Shown piece by piece: positions 23,490 through 23,716 of a stretch of 23,716 nucleotides of DNA; position 1 is the stretch's first letter, and each line of letters opens with the position of its first letter. The DNA comes from JAVBQL01 sp031549085 (GTDB lineage: Bacteria > Spirochaetota > GWE2-31-10 > MWDO01). The stretch lies in contig JAVBQL010000028.1 in NCBI GenBank assembly GCA_031549085.1, forward strand, positions 1 through 23,716. The letters run 5' to 3'. The position numbers were made by a program, and so were the translations under genes. The notes below the pieces were generated by a model, which saw only the letters and a program-made list of their open reading frames with translations, was not told where the DNA came from and did no database searches.

Positions 23490-23716
23490 ATATGCAATGG
23501 TTAGCTAAACTATCTTCTACCAAATGTCCTATCAATATTTAACAATCGTTAAATTATTATTTCTGGTTTCCATGTCATTAAGTAGATATATAACGAGCGA
23601 ACGCTACTCAAAAAAGAAAAAAAAGAGAGAATAGATTTGTATAGGCTTAAGGTAAAAACCCCGCCTATACAAATCTACTTTTTCTTTTCTTTCTCTTTTT
23701 TTAAGTGACGTTTGCC
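23490..23716 (+). repeat. Foldback repeat, copy 3 (cut by the window end)
   Basis: Same orientation as copy 2, and aligned with the reverse complement of copy 1 from its left end (CAATGGTTAG at 23495). It runs through GGTTTCCATGTCA, GCGAACGCTACT, a purine-rich arm, a hairpin around TAAAAA (23632-23677), a pyrimidine-rich arm, and GTGACGTTTGCC at the edge. The right half lies outside the window. Confidence 0.75.

Noticed and set aside
22611..23716. CRISPR array or integron cassette array
   Set aside because: The repeats are hundreds of bases long, only three in number and not evenly spaced. No short direct repeats with unique spacers, no attC core pairs and no cas or integrase gene were seen.

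Overview
This is an AT-rich, gene-dense stretch of bacterial chromosome, most likely from a spirochaete (phylum Spirochaetota). The main evidence is two tandem, divergent FlaA genes (outer-layer sheath proteins of periplasmic flagella) at 13381-15071. The LL-diaminopimelate aminotransferase and the long-form PRPP synthetase also fit. I cannot fix the genus. There is no phage, plasmid, CRISPR or rRNA/tRNA signature. Most genes are housekeeping or envelope genes, with promoters close to the sigma-70 consensus (TTGACA, 17 bp, TATAAT).

Layout. 1-346: three hairpin-forming inverted repeats, no gene. 347-3032 (minus): four-subunit 2-oxoacid:ferredoxin oxidoreductase in the order ferredoxin, alpha, beta, gamma. 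3154-4383 (minus): dapL with a perfect consensus promoter. 4631-7061 (plus): a secreted six-repeat NHL protein and a phosphohexosamine/hexose mutase. 7062-7501: copy 1 of a large foldback repeat. 7502-10865 (plus): a flavodoxin-ferredoxin fusion overlapping a large GT-C-like membrane protein, closed by a bidirectional terminator. 10974-13269 (minus): clpS, gmd and a GT11-like fucosyltransferase. 13381-15071 (minus): two flaA genes with their own consensus promoter and terminator. 15196-17302 (minus): lipA, a secreted unknown and a DUF3467 protein. 17481-18875 (plus): a six-helix chemoreceptor. 19062-22511 (minus): a GT4 glycosyltransferase, a PRPP synthetase and a two-helix membrane protein. 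22512-23716: no convincing gene, but two more copies of the foldback repeat on either side of a block rich in inverted repeats that is probably a structured RNA or a decayed element.

How the genes connect. Several products feed sugar-nucleotide and envelope glycan work (mutase, gmd, GT11-like, GT4, GT-C-like protein). FlaA and the chemoreceptor serve motility. The oxidoreductase and the EFR1-type protein point to ferredoxin-based, probably anaerobic, metabolism; lipA separately implies lipoylated enzymes.

The most unusual signal is the foldback repeat: three intergenic copies of about 230 to 370 bp. Their central stems differ in sequence but keep pairing around a constant TAAAA loop, between purine-rich and pyrimidine-rich arms and terminal inverted repeats of the AATGGTYAGT type. 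This looks like an uncharacterised MITE-like element or a multicopy structured RNA family.
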